Notes: a model not told the origin generated them from the letters alone. A stretch of DNA of 64,000 nt from Cristatella mucedo (GCA_009760855.2 WPIO01000054.1:1487001-1551000); one strand, 5' to 3'. Shown: positions 24,061-36,015, counted from the stretch's first letter. Numbers and translations: made by a program.

Positions 24061-24873
24061 AAATTCCCAAATCGGAAGTCGCATAGCGTAAATCACACAG
24101 CAGAGAGCGCCGCTTGCCGCCGCAGCCGCGCTCCGTTTTTTCCTCCACGACCGGCCGGCCGGTTGCGCTCTTTCTGAAAGATCATCTCAAACACTTCCGT
24201 CCTGCAGAGGTCAGGTCAGTCGGAGAAAAGATAAGAATCTCGCTGAGCTGCTGGGGGCCGACGGGAGGCCCGACTTAATGACGCTGAGGAGGCGGGACGC
24301 CACCGGCCGCCGTCTGCCGCTACTGATGCGGAAGTGAGCTGGCGCTTGCCAGGTCACCGTTTGAGCAAAGAAGAACGCCCGGTTCAAAATGAAACAGAGC
24401 CTTCCTCGTTTGCAGCTTGCAAACACAGCTCCGTTAGATTGCGTGCTCACCTGACAGGCAGAAAAAAGCGAAAAAAGCTCCCTGCTGTTTTTCCATTCTA
24501 TTCGGCCGCGCGGCCGGCGGCCCAGTTGACTTTATTTATTCATTATCTTTAGTCGCTTACCCTTCGCCGTTCTAGCTTATTTCGCTGAATAGATGTGCTG
24601 CTGCCGGCGGCACGTTCCGCTTTTATTAGTTTCCTACCAACCAGTAAGCTTTCGTCCAGCGACGTCACCGGATGAGATGGGCTTCTTCCTGTCAAACGTC
24701 CGGCTGGTTGCAGCTGCGGCTGTTCCTGCCTATTGCCATGCGCTTTGTTCAGCTCCTGGGCCACTTCCGGACTGCATCACGTCCGACTGCTTCCGGGCCA
24801 CTTCCGGGCTACCTAGCACGTGTTTTTGCTGCTTCAAGGGCTCCCGTCAGGCTGAGCTTCCGCCTAAGGCGGA

Positions 24874-24984
<111 letters not shown>

Positions 24985-25034
24985 CAAGGCGCATAAATTT
25001 GGATATAATTATATTTATATTATAATTGCAATTA

Positions 25035-25150
25035 AATACAATTTCAAGCCGCAACCATTCAGGCGCTTCACTACGCCACTGGGCTCGAGCACACGACCTC
25101 AGCCAGACATTGGCTGGAGCGAGCACCCTAACCACTGGACCAACCCAGCT
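25035..25150 (-). mobile_element. SINE-1 copy, tail eroded
   Basis: The plus strand carries the complement of a B box (GGGCTCGAGCACACGACCTC) and of the A-box end (ACCCTAACCACTGGACC). Confidence 0.6.
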
Positions 25151-25495
25151 CATGAAGAAGGCGGAAGTCCAAATCACCTTGAACTTGCCTCCGTGTTCTC
25201 ACATATCCATGAGCGAAGCTCTGAGGAAAGCTTGGAATAAGTGCCAGAGCATGCGGTTCCAAAATTGCCAGCTCACATGCTCGTGTTTAAAATTCAAGCT
25301 CCGTACCGTGGTGAGCTGGGAATTAAGCATGGAGAGACGAACAACGGAAGCTGCCATTTCGGACCTCAGTACTGGGTGAATGTTCACTCAGATACGCACT
25401 GCTACCTAGCTTTGATCTTTATTCCGTGACTTCAATATTAAGAATGCATTATCACGATCGTCGAGCTTATATACGCGGGTTTTGTCTGCAGTAAT

Positions 25496-25501
25496 TTTAT
25501 T
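25496..25501 (-). terminator. Putative polyadenylation signal of gene B
   Basis: The complement reads AATAAA, 283 bases downstream of the gene B stop codon and in an AT-rich stretch. It is the first canonical hexamer seen after the stop. Its position suits a short 3' UTR. Cleavage site not determined. Confidence 0.45.
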
Positions 25502-25783
25502 TATCGTTGAAAGGGCATCAGCAAGCTTAGCTCTAAGGTTAAAACAAATTAGTCATTACATCTCCTTTACAGACTTGTAAGATCCACACGGCAACATAAA
25601 GCTCAAAAGAAAAGGCACGGGTGCAATCAATACGATTAATATAAATCCACAAAATTGCGTGAACTCGTCTGCATCCACATGAAACAGCAAGTCGTATATC
25701 ATTATAAACATAACAGCATTGCAAAATATGGATTCTGGATTCAATTCGATCCTGACCAAACACATCGGCCGCCGCTTTGAAAT

Positions 25784-26025
25784 CTATTTAGCAGGAGTCC
25801 CATGAATAGATATCTCGGCTATGTTTAAATACTGATTCGGACCTACAACTATTTGAATGCTGACGATGCTTCCAACTATAGGCTGCGAGCAAGTGAAAAT
25901 CTCTGGTCGACAAGCCTTCATTGTGGCGTTACTGTGGTTGAAACACAGCGGACCCTCGAAGAGTCCATTAGAATCGAGAGCTGTTGCATTCCCTACTCTG
26001 ATTTCAAAGTCGTGTAGCCGATCAG
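25784..26025 (-). CDS. Gene B exon 7: F-type lectin domain, C-terminal half and stop
   Basis: The exon starts in phase 1 after a TATTTTCAG acceptor and runs 79 full codons to a TAG at 25784-25786. It opens ADRLHDFEIRVGNAT, which completes the R-x-D-C-C-x-x-R fucose-binding loop and the following beta strand typical of F-type lectins. It continues with GLFEGPLCFN, a second Cys in MKACRPEIF, the third in TCSQPIVG, then SIVSIQIV and the closing strand YLNIAEISIHG. The last four residues (TPAK) are a short tail. Two sequons (NAT, NHS/NAT region) suggest glycosylation. The two lectin exons together give about 144 residues, the normal size of this domain. No membrane anchor follows. Confidence 0.88.
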
Positions 26026-26029
26026 CTGA

Positions 26030-27110
26030 AAATACAAGACCTAGTGTGAATCAGATTCACGAAGCTAAGTTCTATAGTCTGACAATGAAAGAAACATTTA
26101 TGGAACGCAAAATTGATGGCGTGCTCATAACATGTACGACGAGAGCAATAGCGCATAAGCGAACTCAAAAGAATTGTCAGCACAATGGTCTGGCAGATTT
26201 TATATCCTTAAGGCTTGTCTCCGGGAGTCTATACAGATCGTGCACCCTAACTTGATTTCTGGTGATGTGAAGATTTTCTTAACAGCAATAGACCCTAAAC
26301 CTGTCCGCCGAGACTCTAATTAGGTTTGAGACTCAAAAAAAGCTCCGGAAACGTCAAATCTTGTAGACTCTAGCCGCTTTCCAGCACAGTATAGGGCTAC
26401 AATTTAAGAAATTATTATGCAGTACCATTCCTTACACTAGACCCAAGGGCTTTAAGAACCGTGCTTTAAAACGTTGGTCACTTTAACCACTAAGTTTGCC
26501 TAATGAGCCTTCAAGTGCGATTAGAACCAGACACATTCATTTCTATGGTAACTGTCTTGAAAACAAGGTTTTTAAATTTTTCTAAATAGTGGGATAGTAG
26601 CACTCGTAGCAGAAGGCTAAACTAATTACTAATATGACAGAGACCTCGTTGCTTTCCCAGCACACCTTCCCAGCATGCCGTTCGCTTGCCTAAATGTTAT
26701 CATTAGGCTTTCTCTTCCGAAATTGCAACAAAATTCTCTTCCGAATCTAGATTTTAGCTGCGTCTGGTTCATTCAATGCATTTGTGGTCAGTCTGCTTGC
26801 ATTTGCAATCACCACAATCCTACTACACCAGGCGGATCAAACAAATCAGTTAGTCGCATTAAATAGTCAAACATTTGCTCATCGAGTTTCTTACTATTAT
26901 ATATTTATTTTATGCACTATATATTATATATTTATTTTATTACTATTTTAATTATTATCGGGCTTAATCTCGCATTTTGCACAATCAAATTTTCACGTTG
27001 AGGCGTGTCACCTTAGAGCTCCATATTACTTCCGGATTGCAACTATTGGTGAAGTGTGGCCTGTTTTCGTGCTAAGAGACTCGTAGTGCAATTCAATAGC
27101 GGTAACTTTA
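26030..27110. other. Gene B last intron, left part: no feature seen
   Basis: Moderately AT-rich; a plus-strand frame at 25857-26255 is the shadow of the lectin exon and its intron. An ATTTATTTTATT block lies at 26.90-26.95 kb. Confidence 0.5.
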
Positions 27111-27189
27111 TTACAATTCAAGAACTTTGACGAATTGCTCAATTTTTTTTCTTAAGTAAACCGATTGCTGAAGTTTTATCAGCAATTCT

Positions 27190-27290
27190 CGAGCAAATGT
27201 AAAGCGCCTAGAGAGAGAGAGAGAGAGAGATTGAATTCTCTGAGGGCGCTTTATCAAGCGCATTATTATTAATATTCTTATTATTATGAA
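27190..27290 (+). mobile_element. LINE-A 3' tail with a (GA)n expansion
   Basis: AAATGTAAAGCGCCTAGAG is followed by an expanded (GA)9-10 in place of the family AGAAAGAGA, then the normal tail and (ATT)n. Confidence 0.7.
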
Positions 27291-27649
27291 TAAAAGTGAG
27301 CTCCTTCCCTGCCCCCAAGGCCGCGCTTTGCGTGACTTCAAAGCTATTAAATCCAGGCTGGCGCCTCGGGCGTTCGTGCTTGTTAAATATCTCTTACTTG
27401 AATCTGGTGCCCATACACATAATAAATATTTCTGAACTAAGCGGCATTAATAAGTCCCAATCTGAGCGCCTCTCACCTTGGCTGGGCATTGCTGACATTA
27501 CTAAAGTAGCTCTATCTTACAGCATATCTTAAAAATAATGTATATAGGCATCGTAGATGTCCGGTCACCGGTTGCTCAGCCTATCTCTGAAGTGTTCTCA
27601 ACTCGAGAAATCTGTTTTATTTCCGCCTTCCTGCACATTTTTGCATATT

Positions 27650-27742
27650 ACACACACACACACACGCACGCACGCACGCACGCACGCGCACACACACACA
27701 CACACACACGTGTATATATATATATATACGTGTGTGTGTAAT
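27650..27742. repeat. (AC)n/(GCAC)n/(TA)n compound microsatellite
   Basis: ACACACAC, then CGCACGCACGCA, ACACAC, and GTATATATA ending in GTGTGTGT. Confidence 0.9.
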
Positions 27743-27744
27743 AT

Positions 27745-28685
27745 ACGGTGCCGTCATGTCGACGATGACAACGTTTGTACTATTATTGATCACCAGCGGT
27801 CCGGCTTGAGGGCCGGATCACTGGCGGTCCATGCATTTATCCACACGTCTGTATGCAATGAATAAGGAATGAAAGATGGCCACCTCGGCAGTTATTATGG
27901 CGAGGGCGGGGTCAAACGTGTTTGCCGTCACAAAATTTCTCAAGATTTTCGAATGCCCAGACAGTCAACCGCGGCACTTAAACCCAGCGTATGCCCAAAC
28001 AAAACGTCTCGGATGACTGTGGGAATTCTTTAAAGAGACGTTTCATTTTCTCACTGACGAGTTCGCATTAAAATGTCAAAGAAGCAAGGTCTCCTAGCTA
28101 GGTGTGGCTCGATCGGTTGTCTAGCGTTGCTAAGCAGTGGTGTGCCGCTTTTTACCGCTGACGCTCTACGCATCAATGACCGTGCGCCTGCTCTCGGAGC
28201 ATTCTCTGAGCGGACGCCAAAGGGCTAATTATGCCTCCTGTTCTTTGTAGTTAGCTTTGTGCTGGCGGCTCCGTCCTATGCGGTGTCACATCCGGCGGCT
28301 GCGGCCTATGCTCGCCACATCTGGTTCCGCTGGCGACGTAGGGAAGCCGTTCTTTGGAAATGAATTTTGCGAAGATGCCGCACGGAATTGAGCTGCAAGG
28401 ACGAGGACGTCGACCTTGCGACCTGTCTGCTATGCCGTCAAGGCTACTGCGCCTAATAGTACTACTCGAGTAGCCCGGCTTGTCCTGTGGCAATGCACAT
28501 CGCACTAACCGCTATTTATAGGCGACTTTGAGCTATTTCCGGCTTTAACAATACTTAGCGACAATTTCTGCGGATTCGGCGACTCGTCGACTCGCTGCTG
28601 GACTGCGAGAAGCGCTTCCGGCAGAGCCCCACTGACCCGGCCTTGACCTGGAAATATAATCTGCCGCCATTTCTGCTGGGCGAAG
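27745..28685. other. Gene B last intron, right part: no feature seen
   Basis: Mixed-composition intron DNA with short uninformative frames. The minus-strand frame 28505-28911 is only read-through of the intron from the lectin donor. Confidence 0.45.
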
Positions 28686-28689
28686 CCTT

Positions 28690-28762
28690 GCAGAAATGGC
28701 CTCACGATCTCGGTCCCGAGCTCGTGAAAAGCAACCGCCTTGCCCAGTGCGCCAGCACGGCT
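28690..28762 (-). mobile_element. SINE-2 head relic
   Basis: TCTCGGTCCCGAGCTCGTG followed by AAGCAACCGCCTTGCCCAG matches the tRNA-like head of the 63.2-kb and 45.2-kb copies. Body missing. Confidence 0.5.
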
Positions 28763-28911
28763 CAATGTGACTCGCACTCTGGTCCTAATCGTGTGAGTGA
28801 TCTTTTTTTCATGGTTCTGATAAGCAAATATTCTTTTTTTCACAGCGAGAATTTTCGCATTTGAATAAAGCGAAGCGGCTTCAAGGTAGCCCAGTGGCAG
28901 GCCGTACTTAC

Positions 28912-29106
28912 CACAGCAATCGCATCTCGCTGTCAAAGTAACAGACATGACTAAATAAGCTGACTTTAAATTGACGGCAATCCAGGGAGTGGCACTTGAG
29001 TTGGACGTGTGCGCTATGGTCGAGACATTGCCGTCTATACTGCAGTTCGCCAGGCAGCACACCGCCCCACAGCATCCAAGTGAAGAGCTCATGAGCACTG
29101 TTTTAT
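28912..29106 (-). CDS. Gene B exon 6: F-type lectin (fucolectin) domain, N-terminal half
   Basis: The exon has 65 codons and is phase 1-1. Its acceptor follows GTTTCTTTCAG and its donor is GTAAGT after TGTG. It encodes KTVLMSSSLG, then ANCSIDGN, then a HTSNSSATPWIAVNL segment and SVTLTARCDCC. These are the landmarks of the F-type lectin fold in order: the first strand with SS, the A-x-DGN loop, the HT motif, the PWxxVNL strand, and the R-x-D-C-C loop with its vicinal cysteine pair. In the eel agglutinin family the His and the R-x-D-x4-R/K residues contact L-fucose. Here the first Arg and Asp are in this exon and the last Arg is in the next. The His-to-Arg spacing is 27 intervening residues, one more than the classical 26. 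Confidence 0.88.
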
Positions 29107-29223
29107 CTGAAAGAAACTGAAAACTTAGCACTGTGGTGCACTACAGCCATTCTTTAATCAAACATGGGTTTTAATGTTGCTACGGCATAGCTTGCAAATG
29201 GTATGGGGTAGAGACTGCTAGTA

Positions 29224-29440
29224 TAATAATAATAAAAATAACACATTTGATATAGCGCCCTCAGAGAACTCTATCTCTTTCTAGGCACTTTGCATTTTCT
29301 GCTAAGGAGGCACGATCGAATGATTAGTGGTAGAATGCTCAATGACAACAATCATAACGAGGTTAGGGATGACGTGCACAGGGTCAGCATGCAAATACGA
29401 TTAGTGGCAGCATGCACAGTGTCAGCACGCATGCGTCCTA
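29224..29440 (-). mobile_element. LINE-A 3' UTR fragment
   Basis: (AAT)n end, hairpin tail and 3' UTR to the GGCAGCATGCACAGTGTCAG block. Lies about 120 bases upstream of the lectin exon at 28912-29106. Confidence 0.7.
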
Positions 29441-29444
29441 AAGA

Positions 29445-30900
29445 TCGCTAAAGAGTGGGATCGAGGCCTACCGATCAAGATTAATGAATCGATTATTGTG
29501 AAGTCCCGAAGAGTGAGCAGCTGGTGTCAGAGCTTCTCAACATTTTATGGATCTGTGAACTACGACCGGAAGTATGACTTCAAGCTAAACTACGAATAAA
29601 AGTAGCTAATTGCGAATCCCATAGCTTGGTTTGTTAGCATTGTTATAGCTATAACTCTACATATGTAACTTTGTGACTGTTTATAACTATTGCATGGAAA
29701 TATCCACTTCGCGTGCCACAGTTCTCTTACGGCAAACATGCAGCTCATTTTTATTTCATCTTCATTAGTGAGTAGTGTCTAAAGTATATACAATGGCCGA
29801 CGTGTCTAATCCAAAATATTTTGAGTGCGAAAGTGATACATTTCAAAATTGCCTATTTTACTGAAAATTGCAAACATATCAGTCGATAGAAGTCTGCTAT
29901 TAATTCGAACAATCACTTTTTGGATTTAATTAATTTTGTGTGTGTAATCGTATAAGCAAACCAGATTTTATTCAAACTTTAGGAAATTTTCACAGCAGCA
30001 TAGTAATTCTGCATTCAAATTGCAACGGTAAGATATTCAAAATAATTATATACCACAATTATTACTACCTTCCTTAATATTACTCGCCATTAATGCAAGT
30101 TCCTGCTGCCTAGGTGGTTAGATATTTGAATTTTACTGAGACTTCAACAAAAGGATGCAAGCATAGACAGGACGCGTTTTTCAATATCTGTTGAAATGTA
30201 GCGGGAAGATTATCTGACCAAATAATCAATACGGTTCCAGAGGATTCATCCATGAACTGCTCATCCCGAACGATTCATCCAAAATAGTTATGAAACTTGC
30301 TAATATAAATTGCCAAAGGATCACACAGGAAAAATTTTGAAAACAATATATTTAATTTCGGTTTAGGGTTTTGTGTCAGCATGAAGAGTTAGTGGATGAA
30401 TAGACCGCACGATGAAACGTTCTCTGGAGGAAACTTCCTCTGGATGAATCGTCCATCAATGAACCGTCCTAGAACCCATCATTACATACTACCACATCAT
30501 CATACAGCATCGTCATCTATCATTTATCTGACCATATTTCTCCTTCATAAGGTGATTAACCGTAAATGTAAAATCTTAAATAGTTACTTTAAAATCCCTG
30601 CGAGCATTTTTCTAAAGCCTCTGTATGAATTTGAAAGCATATTACCTCCGATCCGTATATGTTTTTTGTTTTTCTGTCTGACAGTAAGCAAAACGACACA
30701 AGCTCGTACCCTTGTTAGTGGATGAAAATGGGCAATTTAAAAATCACAGATTTTTAGATTACAAAGGTAAAGTTTGCGTATTAAATAACGGCAATTTAAA
30801 TACTTAATTTGAGGCCGTAAGAAGTAAGTAATATCTTACTACACAGGAAGTAAAAGCTTATTACATAGGAATAATAAACTTGGAAAGTCACAGAGAATCC
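29445..30900. other. Gene B intron, no gene; short inverted motif cluster
   Basis: AT-rich. GATTCATCC motifs at 30.24-30.28 kb and the inverse GGATGAAT at 30.39-30.45 kb form a loose inverted repeat about 230 bases long. Confidence 0.35.
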
Positions 30901-30905
30901 TTCGC

Positions 30906-31490
30906 TCAAACTGGCCTGGTCTTAGTGGCTTTGGAGAATTGTAGACGGAAGTGCGTTGCATTACGGTACCTTTTTGAGACATGACCTTTTTTGACACACG
31001 AACCTTTTGGTACATGAGTCGGATGTGGAGGACAATGCTTCAGTAGCTTACCGAATGTCGCACGTGACACATCGCATGTCATCACGAGCATAATTGTGCC
31101 AAAAATATCACTTGCTGGAATGCTTATCGCTTCGTGTTTAGCGATGTCACTGATAAGAAACTTAACCAGACTGAGACTCCAGTAGTATATAAATGGGAAA
31201 TCAACATTCGCAAAAATTCGAGAGAATACACCGACACCAAGAAATACATCAACTTGAATACATGTTTCACGATCGTTTGCGCCTCTTATCTTTTCGCGGC
31301 ATTTATTGCACGCCGGAGAAAGTTCTTTTCTATATTCCATCCCAAAGACCGGCATTCTATCAAAGTGAAAGTGCTTCCTAATAATTTTTGGGATTAAAAT
31401 GATTTCCCAGTTATTACTGCGTGTCTTAAGTTTGAATCGCATTAAATCTTTTGGTCGAGGTGAATATACAATATTAAAAAGGAGTAGCAC
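30906..31490 (-). CDS. Unrecognised 194-residue open frame in a gene B intron
   Basis: An uninterrupted frame of 585 nt in moderately AT-rich DNA between stalk exon 3 and the lectin exons. The sequence contains a Cys pair CNKCREKIRG, a hydrophobic stretch FPFIYYWSLSLVKFLI and a basic C-terminus. It matches no family I know. There is no clear phase-1 acceptor/donor pair tying it to gene B, and the opposite strand also carries shorter open frames. It may be chance, a transposon remnant or an independent gene. Confidence 0.2.
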   Translation of the reverse strand: MLLLFNIVYSPRPKDLMRFKLKTRSNNWEIILIPKIIRKHFHFDRMPVFGMEYRKELSPACNKCREKIRGANDRETCIQVDVFLGVGVFSRIFANVDFPFIYYWSLSLVKFLISDIAKHEAISIPASDIFGTIMLVMTCDVSRATFGKLLKHCPPHPTHVPKGSCVKKGHVSKRYRNATHFRLQFSKATKTRPV

Positions 31491-31544
31491 TTATATTATG
31501 TTCCGTTTTGAATGTCCGTCTGTAGGTCCACAATCTTCTATTGA

Positions 31545-31635
31545 CAATGTGGGCGTTATACAGCAGAGTTTTCTATAGCGCAGTCAGAGCTCAGGCGGCT
31601 TTCGGCATGCATTCGCTAGCCAACACACTCAAACG
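31545..31635 (-). mobile_element. LINE-B 3' UTR relic
   Basis: About 90 bases match the region just inside the LINE-B 3' end (GTGGGCGTTA, AGAGTTTT, GGCGGCTTTCGG). Gene-free otherwise. Confidence 0.55.
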
Positions 31636-31639
31636 AAGT

Positions 31640-33165
31640 GCGTTCACAGTGCCGGGATACGTATCTCACACGCAGCATCTCGTCATACGTCATTTTACAG
31701 ATGCCGCGTAGCCAACCCTATTCCATCAACATGGCGATTTAGGCTCCTTCTGGCACGAATTAGTCTGTGATAATCTTTTTAGGCCAGGAAAGGTTAAAGT
31801 ATTGTGGCTGCATTCTTGAATTGAAAGATGTGTGCCATTACAATGACCATAGTGCAATCTTTTTATTCATTTCATTTAGTTTCTGCCCACCGTCGGAGAT
31901 GTAAGGCGACCTCTTTTAATCACAAGTGTCTTTTTTGTGTGCCTAATTCGACAAAGTATCTTGCACATTGTAGTTTTAGTAAATGTGTGCATTTGTGTAT
32001 AAGTAAAGTATAGCAATAAAATTGAATAAACCTCGAGTTTGGCCGATATCAAGCCTTAATCCTAAAATGTGGTCTCAAACCAAGAGCCGAGAACACTAAT
32101 GTTTGTCAACTCAAGTTTCCGATGGCCAATTTAAGTGAGCGACAATAACTCGCTGTCTTAGCTTAAAAAGTCAGCAGTGAAGTTGCCACACGCAGAATTA
32201 AATTGGCCTAAAACGATGTCCAAGATGCTGCATATACAGATGTAGCTTTGTTGGCAGGCAAAAACAGTTACGTGCTGTTGCAAAATTAAGAGTAGGGAAA
32301 CAGTGTGACTTGGGAAAGCTACTCGGCAGCGATATGATATGCGAGCACCAGAGTCTTGCCAGGGTTAGGGATAAAATGAAAAATGGAGCAGATTTTAAAT
32401 CCTCGTTTAAATAGTGAGGAAAGATCCTAACCAGCATTATATGAAATTAGAGGATTTATATGCAATTGCAGGGGGGGGGTGGCCAAACCTGAGTCATCTG
32501 AGGCCCGAAGTGCCCCGAAGCCTCTAACGGGTGCGGGCACCAGTGCAGCGAGTAAAGCTGCTTCTATTGTACTGGAGTTTCGTAGAAGCAAATACTCAAG
32601 ACGCAAGTCCTTAATGAAAATCAACGACCAACGAAAATAAATCATGCAGAAATTATCGCACCGGCCATAGATATCGGTGCGCTGCTTCTAGCTGTAAGAT
32701 CAGTGGGTGGCGTCATTCTTGAAGTTTGTGCCCGAGTGCCTGTAAGAGAATAAAAATATGACGAATTGCCTTTAGGTGCTCGACGCGAGCGATTACGTTA
32801 ACCTCTCAAAAATAACTGCAAGCGCAGTCGTAAATGTGCTTTCCATGCACATTAATCAGCCGATCTTGAATTTTATTTTACATTTATAATTTACACTCAT
32901 TTTCATAAGGAATACGGCATCGAGCTGTGACCCCACCCACTGAATGAAATCATCATCACCCCATGATAGCTTAGCGCTCGACAATAACAGGCTATTGGTA
33001 AAATCAACTACAAAACTCAAAATGTACACTCTTTAAAATGCTGGTTGATACAGATAGGGCGAATCTCGAAACAACCTTGCCTGATACTGTAAGCAGGCAG
33101 ACAAGTGCTTATCATTACAACTGCATGCATTCAACTAACTATAAGCACCGTCTACCGGAAAAAAT
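31640..33165. other. Gene B intron, no feature seen
   Basis: Only short frames without family character; a G-run (32470-32479) is the sole notable tract. Confidence 0.45.
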
Positions 33166-33776
33166 GGAATGATTGCATTGTTGCTTTTGGTCCTTAACTA
33201 TGTCTTGCTTACAGAAGATCGTGAGCTTAAATTGCTTATGAGCAGCCTTGTAGCTATGACGAAATTCAAGCTGTACACACAAGGTCCTGGGAGAAAACGG
33301 AAAAAATTGGCCTCGCCACGAGTGATGCAGCTGGAAATCTATGAACGCACATCGCAGTTCAAACGAACCCGGTCAGTCATCGAACGGCTAGCAAATTTTG
33401 GCTTCGCAATAATAGATGCCATTTCGAATGAAGAACGACTTTACGCCATCCATAAAGCCAGAAAACGTAGTTATTCACTCTGTGAATTTTCTATGGAAGG
33501 TTCATGAATCGAATCATCAGATAACGAATGAGCAACTTTGCAAATTGTATGCACAAATATAATAATCACACCACGACATAGTAAGAGCATCCGCGGAAAG
33601 CCAATGGACTGACTTTTAGCAATGAAAAAATGCCAATTGAACTAATCAATGGCAACTATTAAGGCGCGCAGCCAAGGTGAGCTGGAGCCAGTTAGGGCCG
33701 TGAAGTCGATGTCAGCAGGAAACCCTATCCTATTTGATATCTTAGTACAATTTATCACAGTACTATATCAAGTACA

Positions 33777-34271
33777 ATGGCCTATTTACATTTACCAATT
33801 CGATGGAGTAGTCTGCTAATTAGCGAAAGAGTTATGGCTTCAATGTTTCTTTTCAAATCTTTAAATAATTTAATAAAGTTAATACCGACCATGAACGCGA
33901 AATGTTTTGTAACGCTGACCGACCGGTATGGATGCAAATTTAGGTTCAGCTATCGAAAGATCATGGTTGAGGTAGATGAGCACCTGGCCGATATCTATGG
34001 CCACCGCCTTGAGTCTGTAATGTGGCTCAAGAGTAAAAGGTTAAGGAGCAAAGAAAAGTACTTCACGAGTATCTTCTTTCGCCTAGAATTCGAAACGCCG
34101 CGGGGAAAAAAGCGCGTGCAAACAGCGCCGGAAATGAGAGCTCTACGTTTCATTCTACGGGACACTGCAGTCGCAGACGTCTCGCTTGGCGTGATTGAGC
34201 GAGAGATCGTGTTCATAGGTTTCGCTTTCAGCGATGAAGCAGTGCCCGAGCTAGTCCCCTGCGGCGTGTGA
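33777..34271 (+). CDS. Unrecognised 164-residue open frame
   Basis: ATG-initiated frame with a hydrophobic start and a charged middle (FETPRGKKRVQTAPEMRALR). A neighbouring frame (33169-33507, 112 residues, basic segment GPGRKRKKLASPRVMQLEIY) is on the same strand. No family is recognised and both are inside an intron of gene B on the opposite strand. They could belong to an old mobile element. Confidence 0.2.
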   Translation: MAYLHLPIRWSSLLISERVMASMFLFKSLNNLIKLIPTMNAKCFVTLTDRYGCKFRFSYRKIMVEVDEHLADIYGHRLESVMWLKSKRLRSKEKYFTSIFFRLEFETPRGKKRVQTAPEMRALRFILRDTAVADVSLGVIEREIVFIGFAFSDEAVPELVPCGV

Positions 34272-35365
34272 TGTGCTCATGGCTGTCATCGATGAGCACG
34301 TCAGTCGGGTCGTTTGCTGAACGGGTTTGAGTTGAAGAGCACGCGGTATTGGTGCCATGTCTACCTGTCGGCTCGCTTTAGCCGACAGTGAGACCCGAAT
34401 GACTGCCCGAATGAATGAAAGCATTATATATAATAATTATTTATTTAATAATTTAATACATTTTATTAATTTAATTTTATTTAATAATTATTTATTATAT
34501 GTAATATTCATATATAATGCCCTAAGCATGTTTGCAACTTGTGATCGGAGACCAGTGCATTGGGACTGCTTCATCGCCTCGACTTCGTCACATTCAGTGA
34601 CGAGATCTTCGGATCAGGAGAACTCGCAAGCGATTCGTTGGTTTGCTTAAATAGGTGGCTCACCTTTGAATATCAGTCATTTAAAATCTGGTTCTAGTCG
34701 GGCTGGACTACCAGAAAATGGCCCGTGACCAAATAGCTGAGATTAAAAGGCTTCGAAAAAAACGTCTTTAGGAGCAACCTAGTCAAGATTGTTTACCTGG
34801 CCGCCGTCGCTGGTGTGTACGAAGTGACTATTGAGCATGCTATATGTATACTAAAAACTTGATCTATAGCAAGGAACCCTTGCATAACGAATACTGCCTC
34901 CTGCAGCTCAACTCAACAGTTACAGCAAGAAGAGATGGTATGTGAAGGACACGTATCAGCCGGCTAACCTCTGAAATCCTCCGCAATTGCCCATGCTTGG
35001 CCAGGGATTTTCCTAAAATCATTTTCTTGCATGCAGTTCCACACGCCTTGACGGTATTACCGACGTTTTATCATCGTTCAACGCATGTCAAGTTCGCTGC
35101 GTTTGTGGCAATCAGCCTTCATTTAGAAGCCACTGCTGTACGTTGTCATTAGCAGTATTACAGGGTCACACATTTAGGCACATGCTGGCAGAGCCGGCCG
35201 CAACGTGAACCACAGAACGCAGTTCGCAGCCCAAAGTTTCATCGATCATTCAAAACGAGCTTCTCATGTCATTCAAATCGAATTCTTCGCGTACAGGGAA
35301 CATTGAATCATTGAACTCAAGGAGCCGCTAGAAATCTCGAGCGCTGTCGTGTGGAAACTCCCGTG

Positions 35366-35404
<39 letters not shown>
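35366..35404. repeat. (CA)n microsatellite
   Basis: About 19 CA units, 53 bases past the donor of stalk exon 3 of gene B. Confidence 0.95.
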
Positions 35405-35406
<2 letters not shown>

Positions 35407-35456
35407 CGTCTTAACAGAGAGGCAACTAGGAGTTGCACGAGTGCAACTGAAATTAC

Positions 35457-35702
35457 CTGGACCATAGTCACTAGAAGGTTTCCCGGTGCGACTGCTTGCC
35501 TCACCGGCGGTCGATTGAAAGATCCGTGCGGAGCCAATGACGCTAGCAGCTGCCTCCATGGTGCCGCCGTACGTACTTCCGGCGGATTCAGTTGTGTTCG
35601 ACCACGTTGCAGCACGTTCTGCTGAGTTCCATTCAGTCGTAGCAGTCGCTTCAAGGATCACTGAAGAACCGTATACCGATGAACGGACCGGACTCAGCGG
35701 GC
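35457..35702 (-). CDS. Gene B exon 5: Ser/Thr-rich stalk module 3
   Basis: The exon has 82 codons and is phase 1-1. The acceptor is ATATCGTTTGTAG and the donor is GTAATT after CCAG. It encodes a stalk with SSVYGSSVILEATATTE, then NTTESAGSTYGGTMEAAASVIGS. The sequon stretch seen near the end of the other modules is changed to a form without N-x-T (SSRTGKPSSD), but an NTT sequon occurs earlier. It is the most divergent of the five stalk paralogs in this region. A (CA)n tract lies just past the donor at 35366-35404, and a 1.1-kb AT array begins about 320 bases before the acceptor. The next exon in the model is the lectin exon at 28912-29106. Confidence 0.72.
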
Positions 35703-36015
35703 CTACAAACGATATAGACGCACATGCCAGTATTGGCCTCTGTAAGGTTTGTCGTAGGATCTGACCGAGAACAAAAACTTTCCAATATAATTGCAGAATT
35801 GAGTTCATTGAGCATATCAGCAATCGCTACTAAAGAGTTCTTTAGATCCTGCTTGGTAGCCATGGTGGCGGATGCAGACGTCTTTTTAAGACTAAAGTAA
35901 TTCCTCGACTTGGGCTGCTGGTACTATGGCCTGACTTGCATGAGTCGCGACCTTGGATTGTACAACTTTCGCTGTTTTGCCTGGCTGCACAACCGTAATT
36001 TACGGAAGTGAGCCA

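Larger units (their letters stand above)
34930..36005. repeat. Stalk-exon duplication block in gene B (third stalk)
   Basis: From about 35.22 kb the DNA aligns with that around the other stalk exons: AGCCGCTAGAAATCTCGAGC before it and ATGGCCTGACTTGCATGAG after it. The AT array starts at 36.02 kb. 34.93-35.2 kb holds nothing recognised. Confidence 0.55.

Noticed and set aside
25857-26255. 132-residue plus-strand frame
   Set aside because: Antisense shadow of the lectin C-terminal exon and its intron.
28505-29131. 208-residue single-exon protein containing the lectin N-terminal half
   Set aside because: Only 28912-29106 is exon; the rest is read-through past a GTAAGT donor.
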